NCBI RefSeq assembly: GCF_001077815.2
Contig: NZ_CP011310.1
Span: 1,984,001 to 2,048,000, forward strand
Reading direction: 5' to 3'
Length of the DNA: 64,000 bases
Source: Aurantiacibacter atlanticus
GTDB lineage: Bacteria > Pseudomonadota > Alphaproteobacteria > Sphingomonadales > Sphingomonadaceae
The notes beneath the pieces were generated by a model that saw only the letters and a program-made list of their open reading frames with translations, made no database searches and was not told the origin of the DNA. Positions 21,200 to 31,475 of the stretch are shown one piece after another. The position numbers were made by a program, and so were the translations under genes. The number at the start of each line of letters is the position of its first letter. The stretch's first letter is position 1.

Positions 21200-22318
21200 T
21201 TACGCATCAACCTCGCCACTGTCGGCGGCATTTTCAACATTCAGCGCGCCGCGGCGAATCTGGTCACGTTCAAGGCTCTCGAAAAGAGCCTTGAAATTGC
21301 CTTCTCCAAAACCTTCATCACCCTTGCGTTGAATAAATTCGAAGAACACTGGGCCTACCTGTGCCTCTGCGAAAATCTGCAGTAGCAGGCGAGGGCTGCC
21401 ACCTTCGGTTGTCCCGTCGAGCAGGATGCCGCGCATCTTTAGCTCATCAACCGTCTCGCCATGATCCGGAAGTCGTTCATCGAGCATTTCGTAATAGGTT
21501 TCGGGAGGGGCGGTCATGAATGGCACGCCGAAATCTTTCAGCCTGTTCCACGCGGCAACAAGATCATCACAGATCAAGGCAATGTGCTGAATTCCCTCGC
21601 CATTGAATTGACGCAGGAATTCTTCAATCTGGCCTTTGCCCCCTTCGCCTTCTTCATTGAGCGGAATGCGAATCTTGCCATCGGGCGCGGTGAGCGCCTT
21701 TGACGTAAGTCCGGTATACTCACCCTTGATGTCAAAAAAGCGAATTTCGCGAAAATTGAACAGCGTTTCGTAATAGTCTGCCCAATACGCCATCCGGCCT
21801 GAATAGACATTGTGCGTCAGGTGATCGATGACATTGAAGCCGGCTCCTTCAGGGTGTTTTTCAACCCCGTCCAGAAATTCAAAATCAATGTCGTAGATGG
21901 AAAGGCCATTGCCATTTTCATCCGAATAGCGGTCAATCAGATAAATGAATGCGCCGCCGATCCCTCGAATGGCCGGTATGCGTATTTCCATAGGTCCGGT
22001 CTCGACCTGCACAGGTTCCGCCCCGCGTACCAGCAATTCGTCATACGCCTTGGCCGCGTTCTTCACCCTGAACCCCATGCCGCAGGCGGATGGTCCATGC
22101 TCACGAGCAAAATACCATGCGGCTGAGCGCGGTTCGTAATTGATGATCAGATTGATCTGGCCTTGTCGCCAAACGTCCACGTCTTTGGAGCGATGGGAAG
22201 CGATATGGGCAAAGCCCATCGCCTGAAACACCGGTTCTATAACACCCTTCTCGGGCGCGCAGAATTCAACAAATTCAAAGCCATCAAGGCCAATTGGATT
22301 TTCGAAGAGATCAGTCAT
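21200..22318 (-). CDS. hppD: 4-Hydroxyphenylpyruvate dioxygenase
   Basis: Non-haem iron enzyme converting 4-hydroxyphenylpyruvate to homogentisate in tyrosine catabolism. Two VOC domains in 372 aa. Iron ligands are in [14 protein letters not shown] (His), [12 protein letters not shown] (His) and, near the C-terminus, [20 protein letters not shown] (Glu). The C-terminal helix follows. The ATG at 22318 ([10 protein letters not shown]) is chosen from family alignment. No homogentisate-pathway partner is adjacent; the neighbour on one side is tRNA-Arg. Confidence 0.95.
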   Translation of the reverse strand: MTDLFENPIGLDGFEFVEFCAPEKGVIEPVFQAMGFAHIASHRSKDVDVWRQGQINLIINYEPRSAAWYFAREHGPSACGMGFRVKNAAKAYDELLVRGAEPVQVETGPMEIRIPAIRGIGGAFIYLIDRYSDENGNGLSIYDIDFEFLDGVEKHPEGAGFNVIDHLTHNVYSGRMAYWADYYETLFNFREIRFFDIKGEYTGLTSKALTAPDGKIRIPLNEEGEGGKGQIEEFLRQFNGEGIQHIALICDDLVAAWNRLKDFGVPFMTAPPETYYEMLDERLPDHGETVDELKMRGILLDGTTEGGSPRLLLQIFAEAQVGPVFFEFIQRKGDEGFGEGNFKALFESLERDQIRRGALNVENAADSGEVDA

Positions 22319-22438
22319 GGTTTCACTTGTAACTTGTTTCGGCAGAAACCGCAAGCGTTCGTGCCGGATGACGCGAAATCGGGGTGTGATGGCGCAAGGG
22401 CCTTGAAACAAAGGTCTTCCTGTGATTCAAGGACACCT

Positions 22439-22759
22439 ATGAATACAAGCATCAATCGGCGCGATATCGTGCGTGAAAGGATTGGCAACGCCATTGCCTT
22501 GCTCGTGCTGATCCTTATCGGCTTGCTGGCCTTGATGGGGCCATCAGGGCTTTTGGCATGGAGTGATCAGGCAGCGCAGCTTGAAGATCACAAGCAACGC
22601 ATAGCCACGCTGGAAGAAGAAAGGGCCGTTCTGGCAAACAGGCTGGAATTGCTGGATGCGGATCATGTCGATCCCGACCTCGCTTCTGAACTGGTAAGGA
22701 GGGACCTTAATGTCGCCCATCAGGACGAATATGTCGTCGAGCTGGAGCCGCTCCACTGA
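22439..22759 (+). CDS. FtsB/DivIC-type septum-formation initiator protein
   Basis: Small bitopic cell-division protein of 106 aa. A single transmembrane helix (IGNAIALLVLILIGLLALMG) at residues 15-35 is followed by a coiled coil (HKQRIATLEEERAVLANRLE) and a short periplasmic tail. Family members bridge FtsL/FtsQ to the divisome. The ATG at 22439 is chosen because the upstream frame lies antisense to the hppD promoter region. Its position just before pdhA is common in Sphingomonadales (recalled, not checked). Confidence 0.85.
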   Translation: MNTSINRRDIVRERIGNAIALLVLILIGLLALMGPSGLLAWSDQAAQLEDHKQRIATLEEERAVLANRLELLDADHVDPDLASELVRRDLNVAHQDEYVVELEPLH

Positions 22760-22933
22760 TTGGGGAACTGGATACGGCGTGTAAAGCGTCCAGAGCGGTG
22801 ACTGCACCGAAGCAAATTAACCCAAGCGGCGAAATTCGTATGCACAGCGTTGCCAGCGAAACCGGTCCGCGACTATAGGTCACCTAAATTGGTAGCAACG
22901 ATGCCCACAATGGGCACTAACAGGGGAATTGCC

Positions 22934-24007
22934 TTGGCCAAAGCCGCCACCTCAAAATCCGAATCAGTAAAGTCATCATCCGGCGAGGGCGTTGATCTGG
23001 GCGCCCTTCAGAATGCTCTGGAAAAGGACCGTCGTCTCAAGCCGAGCGAGGAGCAGTTGCTCCATTTCTACGAACAGATGCTGTTGATCCGCCGCTTCGA
23101 GGAAAAGGCAGGCCAGCTTTACGGCCTCGGCCTTATCGGCGGTTTCTGCCATCTTTATATCGGCCAGGAAGCCGTAGCCATCGGCTTGCAATCCGCTCTG
23201 GATAATGAACGCGACAGTGTGATCACTGGCTATCGCGATCATGGTCACATGCTCGCCTATGGCATCGATCCCAAGGTCATCATGGCAGAATTGACCGGAC
23301 GTGGTGCCGGCATTTCGAAGGGCAAGGGCGGTTCAATGCACATGTTCAGCACTGAACATAAATTCTACGGTGGCCACGGCATTGTGGGCGCGCAGGTTTC
23401 CCTGGGTGGCGGGCTCGCCTTTGCGCATAAATACAATGAAGACGGTGGGTTTTGCCTCGCCTATTTCGGCGATGGCGCGGCGAACCAGGGCCAGGTTTAT
23501 GAAACCATGAACATGGCAGCGCTCTGGAACCTCCCGATCGTGTTCGTGGTGGAAAACAATCAATATGCAATGGGAACGGCGGTCAATCGTTCATCTGCCG
23601 AAACCGAGTTTTACCGACGCGGTGCCGCATTCCGCATCCCCGGCATGGACGTTAATGGCATGGACGTGCTCGAGGTGCGCCAAGCCGCTGAGATTGCCTT
23701 CAAATATGTGCGCGATGGCAATGGGCCGGTGCTGATCGAATGTAATACCTATCGCTATCGCGGACACTCAATGTCCGATCCAGCTAAATATCGCACGCGT
23801 GAAGAGGTGCAGGGCCAGCGCGAGAAGAACGATCCGATCGAACGGGCAAAGGTCGATCTGGGCAAGCTCGGCATTTCGGAGGAGAGGTTGAAGGAAATCG
23901 ACAAGGGAATTCGTGCAATCGTGGCCGAAGCGGCCGATTTTGCTGAAAGCTCGCCAGAGCCCGATCCGGCGGAACTCTACACAGAAGTTCTGGTCGAGGA
24001 GTATTGA
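22934..24007 (+). CDS. pdhA: Pyruvate dehydrogenase E1 component, alpha subunit
   Basis: Thiamine-diphosphate-dependent decarboxylation of pyruvate, with PdhB. The TPP/Mg motif is in FGDGAANQGQVYETMNMAAL, ending in FVVENN. The phosphorylation-loop-like region is RYRGHSMSDPAKYRTREE. I choose a TTG start at 22934 (LAKAATSKSESV), because AGGGGA lies 6 bases upstream and homologues begin with a short Lys/Ala-rich arm. ATG codons at 22901 and 22910 and a longer frame to 22850 are alternatives. 357 aa from the TTG. PdhB follows after 3 bp. Confidence 0.94.
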   Translation: MAKAATSKSESVKSSSGEGVDLGALQNALEKDRRLKPSEEQLLHFYEQMLLIRRFEEKAGQLYGLGLIGGFCHLYIGQEAVAIGLQSALDNERDSVITGYRDHGHMLAYGIDPKVIMAELTGRGAGISKGKGGSMHMFSTEHKFYGGHGIVGAQVSLGGGLAFAHKYNEDGGFCLAYFGDGAANQGQVYETMNMAALWNLPIVFVVENNQYAMGTAVNRSSAETEFYRRGAAFRIPGMDVNGMDVLEVRQAAEIAFKYVRDGNGPVLIECNTYRYRGHSMSDPAKYRTREEVQGQREKNDPIERAKVDLGKLGISEERLKEIDKGIRAIVAEAADFAESSPEPDPAELYTEVLVEEY

Positions 24008-24010
24008 GCG

Positions 24011-25396
24011 ATGGCTATTGAACTGAAGATGCCCGCCCTTTCTCCCACCATGGAAGAAGGCACTCTGGCCAAATGGCTGGTGAAAGAAGGTGACAGTGTA
24101 TCGGCAGGGGACGTGCTTGCCGAAATTGAAACTGACAAGGCCACGATGGAGTTCGAAACCATCGATGAAGGCACAGTTGGCAAGATATTGATCGCTGAGG
24201 GCACTGAAGAAGTGAAGGTTGGGACCGTCATCGCAATTCTCGCAGGCGAAGATGAAGATGTATCCTCCGTTTCCGCTCCGGCTCCATCCGAAGAGGTCGA
24301 AGATGTGCCGGGTGAAGGCAAGGATGTTGGTCGTGAACCTTCCGAAGCTGAAATTACCAAGCTGCAAAGCGCGCCGCGTGCTGCCGATCCGGATGTTCCG
24401 GAAGGCACGCCCATGGTCAAGATGACGCTGCGCGAAGCTTTGCGTGATGCGATGGCAGAGGAAATGCGCCGTGATGAGCGGGTGTTCGTCATGGGCGAAG
24501 AGGTCGCTGAATATCAGGGCGCTTACAAGGTAACGCAGGGCCTGCTTGATGAATTCGGCCCCAAACGCGTGATCGACACGCCAATCACCGAATACGGCTT
24601 TGCCGGCATTGGCACAGGGGCGGCTATGGGCGGCCTTCGCCCGATCGTTGAATTTATGACATTCAACTTTGCCATGCAGGCAATTGACCACATCATCAAT
24701 TCTGCCGCCAAGACCAATTATATGTCCGGCGGACAGATGCGTTGTCCTGTGGTTTTCCGTGGCCCTAATGGCGCAGCCAGCCGCGTAGGCGCACAACACA
24801 GCCAGAATTATGGTCCGTGGTATGCAAGCGTTCCCGGTCTCATCGTGATTGCGCCTTATGATGCGCAGGATGCGAAGGGTTTGTTGAAGGCCGCAATCCG
24901 CACGGAAGACCCGGTCGTATTTCTCGAAAACGAACTGATCTACGGTAGGAATTTCGAATTGCCGGATCTGGACGATCATGTCCTGCCTATCGGCAAGGCA
25001 CGTATCATGCGCGAGGGTTCCGATGTCACCATCGTCGCCTATTCAATCTCTGTCGGCCTCGCATTAGAAGCAGCGGATGAGTTGGCAGAGCAGGGAATAG
25101 ATGCGGAGGTAATCGATCTGCGGACATTGCGCCCACTCGATACCGAAACAATCCTGGCCTCGCTGGCGAAGACCAATCGCGTAGTCATTGCAGAAGAGGG
25201 CTGGCCAACCTGCTCTATATCATCTGAAGTGATCGCAGTGTGCATGGAGCAAGGCTTCGATGACCTCGATGCCCCCGTATTGCGCGTTTGCAATGAAGAT
25301 GTGCCGCTGCCCTACGCAGCCAATCTGGAAAAGCTGGCAATCATCGATACGGATCGCATCGTCAAGGCTGTGCGGAAGGTCTGCTACGTGGATTGA
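24011..25396 (+). CDS. pdhB: Pyruvate dehydrogenase E1 component, beta subunit with N-terminal lipoyl domain
   Basis: Beta subunit of E1, 461 aa. Residues 1-78 form a biotinyl/lipoyl domain ([20 protein letters not shown] and the lipoylated Lys in [12 protein letters not shown]). A linker of about 50 acidic and Pro residues joins it to the transketolase-like E1-beta domain ([20 protein letters not shown]). This fusion is typical of alphaproteobacteria. Downstream sequence is a gap of about 108 bp with convergent Tad genes. The E2 gene pdhC, often nearby, is not in this window. Confidence 0.95.
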   Translation: MAIELKMPALSPTMEEGTLAKWLVKEGDSVSAGDVLAEIETDKATMEFETIDEGTVGKILIAEGTEEVKVGTVIAILAGEDEDVSSVSAPAPSEEVEDVPGEGKDVGREPSEAEITKLQSAPRAADPDVPEGTPMVKMTLREALRDAMAEEMRRDERVFVMGEEVAEYQGAYKVTQGLLDEFGPKRVIDTPITEYGFAGIGTGAAMGGLRPIVEFMTFNFAMQAIDHIINSAAKTNYMSGGQMRCPVVFRGPNGAASRVGAQHSQNYGPWYASVPGLIVIAPYDAQDAKGLLKAAIRTEDPVVFLENELIYGRNFELPDLDDHVLPIGKARIMREGSDVTIVAYSISVGLALEAADELAEQGIDAEVIDLRTLRPLDTETILASLAKTNRVVIAEEGWPTCSISSEVIAVCMEQGFDDLDAPVLRVCNEDVPLPYAANLEKLAIIDTDRIVKAVRKVCYVD

Positions 25397-25504
25397 GCTG
25401 AACAGGACTTGCTATGCAAAGAAAGCGGGCGGCGTAGGTCCGCCTTCCTTGCATCTGCGATTGCGAGATATACCGCCGCCGAGCAGGGCTTGTCCGAAAT
25501 CGAA

Positions 25505-25939
25505 TTATGCGAGAAATGCGGGGCGCGTGAAGGTCAACGTCGGACCATCAACATCGATCATCTGCAACACACTTGTCGGTGTGTAGCGGACCGTAATCGT
25601 CAATTCCTTTGCACCTGCAACACGCTGCGTACCTGCATCTTCAACGGTTACGAACAGGCGTTGTGCATCCAGGAGATAAGGCGCATTTTGCGCATGGTTG
25701 CGGGCCCATGACCTGATCTGGCCATTCGTTATTTCGTTTCCGGTCTGGTACTGCACCATCGCATATCGCGCGACATCGGCAGACACACTGCGCATCGAGT
25801 TATAGCTCTGTAGGCCAAGACCCACCTGGAGCACACCCAGCATCATTACGATGAAGGCCGGGCCAATCAGCGCAAATTCGATGGCTGCGGCACCAGCATT
25901 GTCACGCTGCAGGCGATTGAGAAAATTGCGCATATTCAT
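25505..25939 (-). CDS. TadE-like pilus assembly protein
   Basis: A 144-aa protein with the TadE N-terminus: DNAGAAAIEFALIGPAFIVM contains the Gly-x-x-Ala-x-Glu pattern of prepilin-like proteins, followed by one transmembrane helix. The rest is a small extracytoplasmic domain (TSVLQMIDVDGPTL). Starts at ATG 25939, overlapping the previous stop by 4 bp. The last of a three-gene run for Flp/Tad minor pseudopilins. Confidence 0.85.
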   Translation of the reverse strand: MNMRNFLNRLQRDNAGAAAIEFALIGPAFIVMMLGVLQVGLGLQSYNSMRSVSADVARYAMVQYQTGNEITNGQIRSWARNHAQNAPYLLDAQRLFVTVEDAGTQRVAGAKELTITVRYTPTSVLQMIDVDGPTLTFTRPAFLA

Positions 25940-26394
25940 CCGATCTGCACCGTGCGGGTGATATTGTAATTGATGCCTGATGTCAGACCAAACTTGGTCC
26001 AGACAGGCTGATATGTATCGGTAAGGTCCACCTTGATGAATTTGTATTCGGTGCCACCGCCGCAGCTTCCGGCGGTGGTCTTGTAAGCATCGCCTGCACC
26101 GCAACGATATACTTCGCTGATTGTCACCTGTTCATTTGTCAGGCCGGTGGATGTTACCAGAATATCGCGCACCGTGGTGCGTTCCTCGGCGGTTTCGGGG
26201 ATGACAGCGCGGACGATAGCGGCCGATTCAGCGGCGGCTGTCTGCAATTCTGTCTGCCGGGAGACCATGGAACTGACCTCGAACCCGCCAAGGGCGAGAA
26301 CCAGCAGAACCGGAGCGACCAAGGCGGTTTCGATAACCATCGAACCGTCTTCATTGCGGCGAATGCAGGCCAGTCGGGCAAGCGCGCGGATCAT
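25936..26394 (-). CDS. TadE/TadF-like pilus assembly protein
   Basis: A 152-aa membrane protein beginning MIRALARLACIRRNEDGSMV. It has the TadE pattern (DGSMVIETALVAPVLLVLAL) with the Glu and a following hydrophobic helix. The extracytoplasmic part has paired Cys (YRCGAGDAYKTTAGSCGGG). It overlaps its neighbours on both sides by ATGA, so the three are translated as a unit. Confidence 0.85.
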   Translation of the reverse strand: MIRALARLACIRRNEDGSMVIETALVAPVLLVLALGGFEVSSMVSRQTELQTAAAESAAIVRAVIPETAEERTTVRDILVTSTGLTNEQVTISEVYRCGAGDAYKTTAGSCGGGTEYKFIKVDLTDTYQPVWTKFGLTSGINYNITRTVQIG

Positions 26395-27977
26395 GCGACC
26401 AACCTTACCTTCGCCGCAATCGAAACGACAGTAGTGTCTTCAGAGGAACCTGGATCGCAGAAAGTCGACATCTGCGTAGTGCCGGTAATCGTTATCGTAT
26501 TGGCCGCGATCATCAGGCACTGGCTGGTGACACTCACGGTCCCGGCGAAAAACACTTCGCTGATGGGGAAATACATTTTGCCGTTGAGCACGGTGGATGC
26601 AGTGCCGTTGAACTTCGTCTTGCTGCTGCCTTGCGAGTCCCGATCTTCGAAGACGAGCATCCCTGCAAGACCATTGGCCTCATCAGCCGTGAGGCCAAGG
26701 CTCATGAGCTCCGAAGCCTGCATCGCGGTCAGGTTGACATTCGATCCGCCGGTAATGTCGATATAGGCGCCGTCATAGAGGACAAACATCACGCCAGAAC
26801 CTGTGACATCATACTGGCTGGTGATCTTCAAACCGCCACCGACGAGGTTGTAAACACCAGGAGCGAACGCTGTGTTACAGCCAATTTGGAGATCAGTGTA
26901 AGTTCCCGGACGAACGCTGCCGGCAGGATCCCCGCCTTCAGTGGTGACATTCGCATAGGTCGTGGAAACAGTATCTACCTTGCGCTCCCAACGCTTCTCC
27001 TGCCCCTTGCCGCCTAGCGAAGTCCAGATATCGGAGTTGGATTCCTCGGTTCCTGCGGTGGTTCCTGAAGGAACAATCTGATCGTAGGCTTCCGTCAGCA
27101 GATTGGTATTTTCCTTCGGTGAAGGATTGTCCCAGGGATCCGCATTATTCTTGTTAGAGCCCTTGTAATACTCATACGTCGTGACTGTCCGCCTGCTCAC
27201 GTCCGCCTTGGTCGTGGTTGGTTCGGCAGTGCAGCTATAGGTGCGCGCTGTCTCCGATTCCGCTGGCGTGGGCGGTTCCATATCCTCAAATGGATCGTAC
27301 AGACCCGTCATATTTTCGATGATCACGTCATCGGTGTTATCTTTCAACCATTGATCAACACCGCCAGCTGCAAGAATCCAGCCCGCCTGCACTTCAGGGT
27401 TGCCGTTTACGGTAATCGCTTCATCTGCCGTTGAAAGCGCGGCCAGACCGCAACTTGCTGTCAGGATTGAATTGCCGCCGATTGTGATCGCACCTGTTTC
27501 TTCGTCGTCAAGTGCAATGAGGCAGCTGGTAAGGTTCACGCCTTCTTCAAAGCTTGCCTGTGCAAAGGCAAAGACATCTGTCTTCCCCCCCATGACAATG
27601 CTGCTGAAAGGCAGCGTCTTGGAAACTGTGGCTGACACCGCGACCGAGTTTTGTGAACCGCCGGCGAAATCTGCCAACAATATCAATGGATCGCTATTGA
27701 AATCTTCGGTTATCGAAAGATTGGCATTAAATTCCTGCTTGGCGCGTTTCAGGTAAGTCGATTCCGTATCGGCATCGGCCATTGCCCATGCACCGGCAAC
27801 AGCAGACTGATCCACGGCGAATTGTAATTCGCGTTTCCACATGTACCATTGGGTGACATCGACCCCGAGGCCTGCGCCGCCAATGAGGACGGGCATACCG
27901 AGAGCAACAAGAAGAGTCGCATTGCCGCTGTTGCAGCCCGACATATGAGCGATGTGACGACGGATCCTGGTGATCAT
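26391..27977 (-). CDS. TadG-like pilus assembly protein (no vWA domain seen)
   Basis: 528 aa. The N-terminus (CNSGNATLLVALGMPVLIGG then GVDVTQWYMWKRELQFAVDQ) is the TadE/TadG-type membrane anchor. The remainder is Thr/Ser-rich and repetitive with beta-type stretches (GGLKITSQYDVTGSGVMFVL, ISEVFFAGTVSVTSQC). No MIDAS-type vWA motif was found. AGGTAAG lies 6 bases before the ATG at 27977. First gene of the tad-type trio. The prepilin (flp), secretin and ATPase genes are absent, so the set is orphaned from a Tad locus elsewhere. Confidence 0.8.
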   Translation of the reverse strand: MITRIRRHIAHMSGCNSGNATLLVALGMPVLIGGAGLGVDVTQWYMWKRELQFAVDQSAVAGAWAMADADTESTYLKRAKQEFNANLSITEDFNSDPLILLADFAGGSQNSVAVSATVSKTLPFSSIVMGGKTDVFAFAQASFEEGVNLTSCLIALDDEETGAITIGGNSILTASCGLAALSTADEAITVNGNPEVQAGWILAAGGVDQWLKDNTDDVIIENMTGLYDPFEDMEPPTPAESETARTYSCTAEPTTTKADVSRRTVTTYEYYKGSNKNNADPWDNPSPKENTNLLTEAYDQIVPSGTTAGTEESNSDIWTSLGGKGQEKRWERKVDTVSTTYANVTTEGGDPAGSVRPGTYTDLQIGCNTAFAPGVYNLVGGGLKITSQYDVTGSGVMFVLYDGAYIDITGGSNVNLTAMQASELMSLGLTADEANGLAGMLVFEDRDSQGSSKTKFNGTASTVLNGKMYFPISEVFFAGTVSVTSQCLMIAANTITITGTTQMSTFCDPGSSEDTTVVSIAAKVRLVA

Positions 27978-28142
27978 TGGCTTACCTGTTCCCATTGCGA
28001 GGTAACTCTATACTTGCATGGCTATATCGCCCGTCAGGTAACCATCGTCTAAACAGACAAGGTTAATGCGCAGTCACCATGCTCTTCACTGTGGAAGGTC
28101 AAGCTTGACGCGGGTGGGCAAGGGCAGGCACCGGAAAGGGTG

Positions 28143-28799
28143 ATGGACGATATTCTGCTTGAAAGCCTGCCACTGCCCTTACGCCTTGCCCTTAGTTATG
28201 CGCCCAGGGATGCGCGCCGCGAAACGCTGGTTCTTCTGGCGCTCGATACGCGGCTTGCCGCTATCGTGCGCGGCGATGGGGAAGCCATCATCGCGCAGTT
28301 AAAGCTTGCGTGGTGGCGAGACAGGCTGGCCGAAAATCCCGAAAACTGGCCAGCAGGAGAGCCGTTGCTGTCTGCCTTGAGCGACTGGCGCGGAAATCTT
28401 GAAGCTCTCGGAGAGCTGGTCGATGGCTGGGAGGGATTGCTCGTCGAATCACTGGGCCAAGCGCAAGTGCGCGCATTTGCCGCGGCGCGGGGGACATCAT
28501 GGCAGACGCTTGCTGATGGTCTGGGCGGCAAGGGCGATCCGGAAACGGTGGCGCAAGCTGGTCAACGCTTCGCTCTGGCCGATCTGGCGCTCCATCTTGG
28601 CGATCCGGCAGAGCGGGATGTGGCGCTCCATCAACTGGCACAATTGCAGGCAGGGCGTGTAAAGCTCAATCGGCAGATGCGTCCGCTAGCCGTCCTGAAC
28701 GCTCTTACCCAGCGTGCCTTGAAGCAAGGTTCAGGCGAGTTGCTGGATGGCCCTGCTGCAATGGCTCTAGCGATGCGGGTTGGAATTACAGGACGTTAG
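28143..28799 (+). CDS. Squalene/phytoene synthase-like (NDUFAF6-type) protein
   Basis: 218 aa. The segment IIAQLKLAWWRDRLAENP matches the LAWWRE motif of NDUFAF6/phytoene-synthase-like proteins. The Asp-rich metal-binding motifs of real synthases (DxxxD) are not seen, so it is probably not a carotenoid enzyme; a role in assembly of a respiratory or envelope complex is only a guess. A GTG at 28140 precedes the ATG at 28143; the ribosome-binding GGAAAGG is very close to both. It is followed by an EF-hand protein, likely the same operon. Confidence 0.6.
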   Translation: MDDILLESLPLPLRLALSYAPRDARRETLVLLALDTRLAAIVRGDGEAIIAQLKLAWWRDRLAENPENWPAGEPLLSALSDWRGNLEALGELVDGWEGLLVESLGQAQVRAFAAARGTSWQTLADGLGGKGDPETVAQAGQRFALADLALHLGDPAERDVALHQLAQLQAGRVKLNRQMRPLAVLNALTQRALKQGSGELLDGPAAMALAMRVGITGR

Positions 28800-28840
28800 C
28801 GTAGAGACGCGCAGCAGGCCGGGGAACAGGGAGACTATTC

Positions 28841-29311
28841 ATGAACCGTATGCTTCTGGGCGCCTTTGGCGCGCTGTTGCTGGCCGCGCTGGGTCTGTTC
28901 TGGATGCAGGGCAGGGCCCAAGTCGAAGAAGCAGCGCCTCCGCCCAGTCCTGAAGCGCTAGAGGAAGAACAGGATCCCGATGCCTTGCCCACTGCGGACA
29001 TTGCCGATCTTGAAGGTCCGGCTCCGCCCGAAGCTAGCGAGCTGACACGCGAGCAGAGGCGCTTTTTCCGTTATGATCGCAACCGTGATCTCAAGATCAC
29101 GCGGCACGAAATGTTGTCCAGCCGCACCTCGGGATTTCGCAGGCTCGACACGGACGGCAATAATCTACTGACCTTTGAGGAATGGGCGATCTCCACCTCC
29201 GACAGATTTGCCGAGATGGATGCAGACAAAAATAGTGAACTCACCGCAGCAGAATTCGCCACCAGCGCGCCAGCGCCGCGGCGTAGCTCTTCCACGCGTT
29301 GCGATTGTTAA
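28841..29311 (+). CDS. EF-hand domain membrane-anchored protein
   Basis: 156 aa. The N-terminus has a hydrophobic helix (GAFGALLLAALGLFWM) after a short basic start, so it is a signal anchor or signal peptide. Three EF-hand-like loops follow: DRNRDLKITRHEM, DTDGNNLLTFEEW and DADKNSELTAAEF. They fit the DxDxDG pattern well in the second and more loosely in the others, so calcium binding is likely in the periplasm. The tail is Pro/Arg/Ser-rich. No partner is obvious. Confidence 0.85.
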   Translation: MNRMLLGAFGALLLAALGLFWMQGRAQVEEAAPPPSPEALEEEQDPDALPTADIADLEGPAPPEASELTREQRRFFRYDRNRDLKITRHEMLSSRTSGFRRLDTDGNNLLTFEEWAISTSDRFAEMDADKNSELTAAEFATSAPAPRRSSSTRCDC

Positions 29312-29315
29312 TCGT

Positions 29316-30683
29316 TCAGGCGGGCACAGTGTCACACAACGTCAGCCATTCTCCGAAATCAGCCTTGGCACGTGAAGTGTAGGCTTCTTTGCGTTGCTTC
29401 TTCTTTACCTCGTGAAGCGGCGGGAAAAGCCCGAAATTGACATTCATCGGCTGGAAATGGGCTGCATCGGCATCGCCCGTTATATGGCTGAGCAGCGCAC
29501 CCATGGCCGTTGTCGGTGGCGGAGGGGGCCAGGCATTTCCAGCAAGCTCGCTCGCGGCCATCATGCCCGCCATCAATCCGACCGCGCTGCTTTCTACATA
29601 GCCTTCGCAGCCCGTAACCTGTCCGGCAAAGCGGATATGCGGCGCTGATTTCAAGCGCAATTGCCGATCAAGAAGTTCGGGCGAATTGATGAAAGTATTC
29701 CGGTGCATCCCACCAAGCCGGGCAAACTCCGCATTTTCCAGCCCTGGTATGGTGCGAAACAGCTCTACCTGCGCACCGTGTTTCATCTTGGTCTGGAAGC
29801 CAACCATGTTCCACAGCGTGCCCAGCTTGTTGTCTTGCCGCAATTGTACCACGGCGTAAGGCCAGCGTCCTTGTGGAAACTCCTCACAAGCGGTGCGCGG
29901 ATCATCGAGCCCTACACCTTTCATCGGGCCATAACGCAAGGTCTCGACACCGCGTTCTGCCATTACCTCGATGGGCATGCAGCCATCGAAATAGGGCGTG
30001 TCTGCCTCCCAGTCCTTGAACTCGCCCTTTTCAGCATCCATCAGACCCTGGTGGAAGGCGAGATATTGCTCCCTCGTCATGGGACAATTGATGTAATCGC
30101 CCCCTTCGTTGGAGGCGCTGGTCGTCTTGTCCCAACGAGACTGAATCCAGGCCTTGTCCATATCGATACTGTCACGATGAACGATTGGCGCAATGGCATC
30201 GAAAAAAGCGAGCCGATCCTCTCTCGTAACGGTGATAATGCTTTCGGCCAGCGCTGCGGCAGTCAGCGGCCCAGTCGCAACGATTGTCAGCCCCTCTTGT
30301 GGGAGCGCGCCGATTTGCTCACGCACGATCTCGACATTGGGATGATTGGTGAGCGCTTTTTCGACCTCGGCTGAAAATACATCGCGGTCCACCGCCATGG
30401 CGCTTCCTGCAGGCACCCGGGCGATTTCGCCGGCACGCATCACAAGGCTGTCTGCACGCCGCATTTCGTGATGCAGCAGACCAACCGCATTCTTTGCGTC
30501 ATCATCAGAGCGGAAGGAGTTGGAGCAAACCAGTTCGGCCAGGCCATCGGTATGATGGGCAGCAGTAGAGCCGCCTCCGCCGCGCATTTCAGAAAGCTTC
30601 ACGCGAATGCCACGCTGCGCAAGTTGCCACGCCGCTTCGCTACCGGCCAAACCGCCGCCGATGATATGGACCTGATGTGTCAT
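29316..30683 (-). CDS. trmFO: Methylenetetrahydrofolate-tRNA-(uracil-5-)-methyltransferase TrmFO
   Basis: FAD- and folate-dependent methylation of U54 in tRNA. The FAD-binding motif [19 protein letters not shown] is at the N-terminus. Family motifs [11 protein letters not shown] and [15 protein letters not shown], and the region [20 protein letters not shown], are present. 455 aa from the ATG at 30683 ([10 protein letters not shown]), which matches homologues. Divergent from the YhhN gene with starts 64 bp apart. Confidence 0.95.
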   Translation of the reverse strand: MTHQVHIIGGGLAGSEAAWQLAQRGIRVKLSEMRGGGGSTAAHHTDGLAELVCSNSFRSDDDAKNAVGLLHHEMRRADSLVMRAGEIARVPAGSAMAVDRDVFSAEVEKALTNHPNVEIVREQIGALPQEGLTIVATGPLTAAALAESIITVTREDRLAFFDAIAPIVHRDSIDMDKAWIQSRWDKTTSASNEGGDYINCPMTREQYLAFHQGLMDAEKGEFKDWEADTPYFDGCMPIEVMAERGVETLRYGPMKGVGLDDPRTACEEFPQGRWPYAVVQLRQDNKLGTLWNMVGFQTKMKHGAQVELFRTIPGLENAEFARLGGMHRNTFINSPELLDRQLRLKSAPHIRFAGQVTGCEGYVESSAVGLMAGMMAASELAGNAWPPPPPTTAMGALLSHITGDADAAHFQPMNVNFGLFPPLHEVKKKQRKEAYTSRAKADFGEWLTLCDTVPA

Positions 30684-30747
30684 GAGCCGGCAGATAAGTG
30701 CGATTGGCCGCTGGCGCAAATGCTGCCTGCGCATTAGGAAACGCGAC

Positions 30748-31434
30748 ATGCCTCGCCGTGCCCTTGTGAACAAACGTCCCTACCTCGTGCTGAGCGTCGC
30801 CGCCGCCCTGGCGTTTTACTACATGCGGGCCAGCGCGCTGCCAGAGATTTACCTCGTGCCGATCAAGGGGTGCGCAGTGGGCTTTCTTGCGCTGTATGCC
30901 TGGATGCGTCATTCGAGCTGTTCTGCCCGGATATTGACAGCTGCGCTTATTGCCGGAGCAGTGGGCGACATGGCCATCGAATTTGATCTGCGCGCAGGTG
31001 CTGCGGCGTTTTTCGTATTCCACGCGCTGGCACTGGTAGTTTTCCTGCGCAATCGCGGAGAGCCTCTTGAAGGGCGTGACAGCCTGATCTTCATCCTGCT
31101 CCTGCTGGCAACTCCATTCATCGCTTATCTGCTGCCTTATGACGACCGGGTCTCGCTCCCGGCTGCAATCTACGCATTGGCACTTGGCGCGATGGCTGCA
31201 GGTGCCTGGGCCAGCAATTTTGCGCGTTTGCGTGTGGCGGCAGGCGCGATGTTGTTTATCGTATCAGACTTGCTGAAAATCGCCGAAATGGGGCCACTAT
31301 CCGGCAGCGCCGTGCCGCAATATCTTGTCTGGCCTATTTATTATCTCGGCATGTTCCTGATCACCGTTGGCATTGTGACAACTCTGCGCAAGCGGGATCC
31401 GGAATTACGCGTGGTGCGGGGCGGCCAGCACTAA
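30748..31434 (+). CDS. YhhN-family membrane protein (lysoplasmalogenase-like)
   Basis: 228 aa, almost entirely hydrophobic, with about seven to eight transmembrane segments (for example [49 protein letters not shown]). The order and the conserved acidic residues in AVGDMAIEF and FIVSDLLK fit the YhhN/TMEM86 family; members include lysoplasmalogenases. AGGAAA precedes the ATG at 30748. The catalytic call rests on family only. Confidence 0.82.
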   Translation: MPRRALVNKRPYLVLSVAAALAFYYMRASALPEIYLVPIKGCAVGFLALYAWMRHSSCSARILTAALIAGAVGDMAIEFDLRAGAAAFFVFHALALVVFLRNRGEPLEGRDSLIFILLLLATPFIAYLLPYDDRVSLPAAIYALALGAMAAGAWASNFARLRVAAGAMLFIVSDLLKIAEMGPLSGSAVPQYLVWPIYYLGMFLITVGIVTTLRKRDPELRVVRGGQH

Positions 31435-31475
31435 TCAGCCGTGCGTCAATTTTGACAATCAGACAGGCACGCAGA

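Noticed and set aside
23768..24979. Long minus-strand open frame (over 400 codons) opposite pdhA/pdhB
   Set aside because: Shadow of two well-conserved genes; the translation is Arg/His/Phe-rich with no domain.
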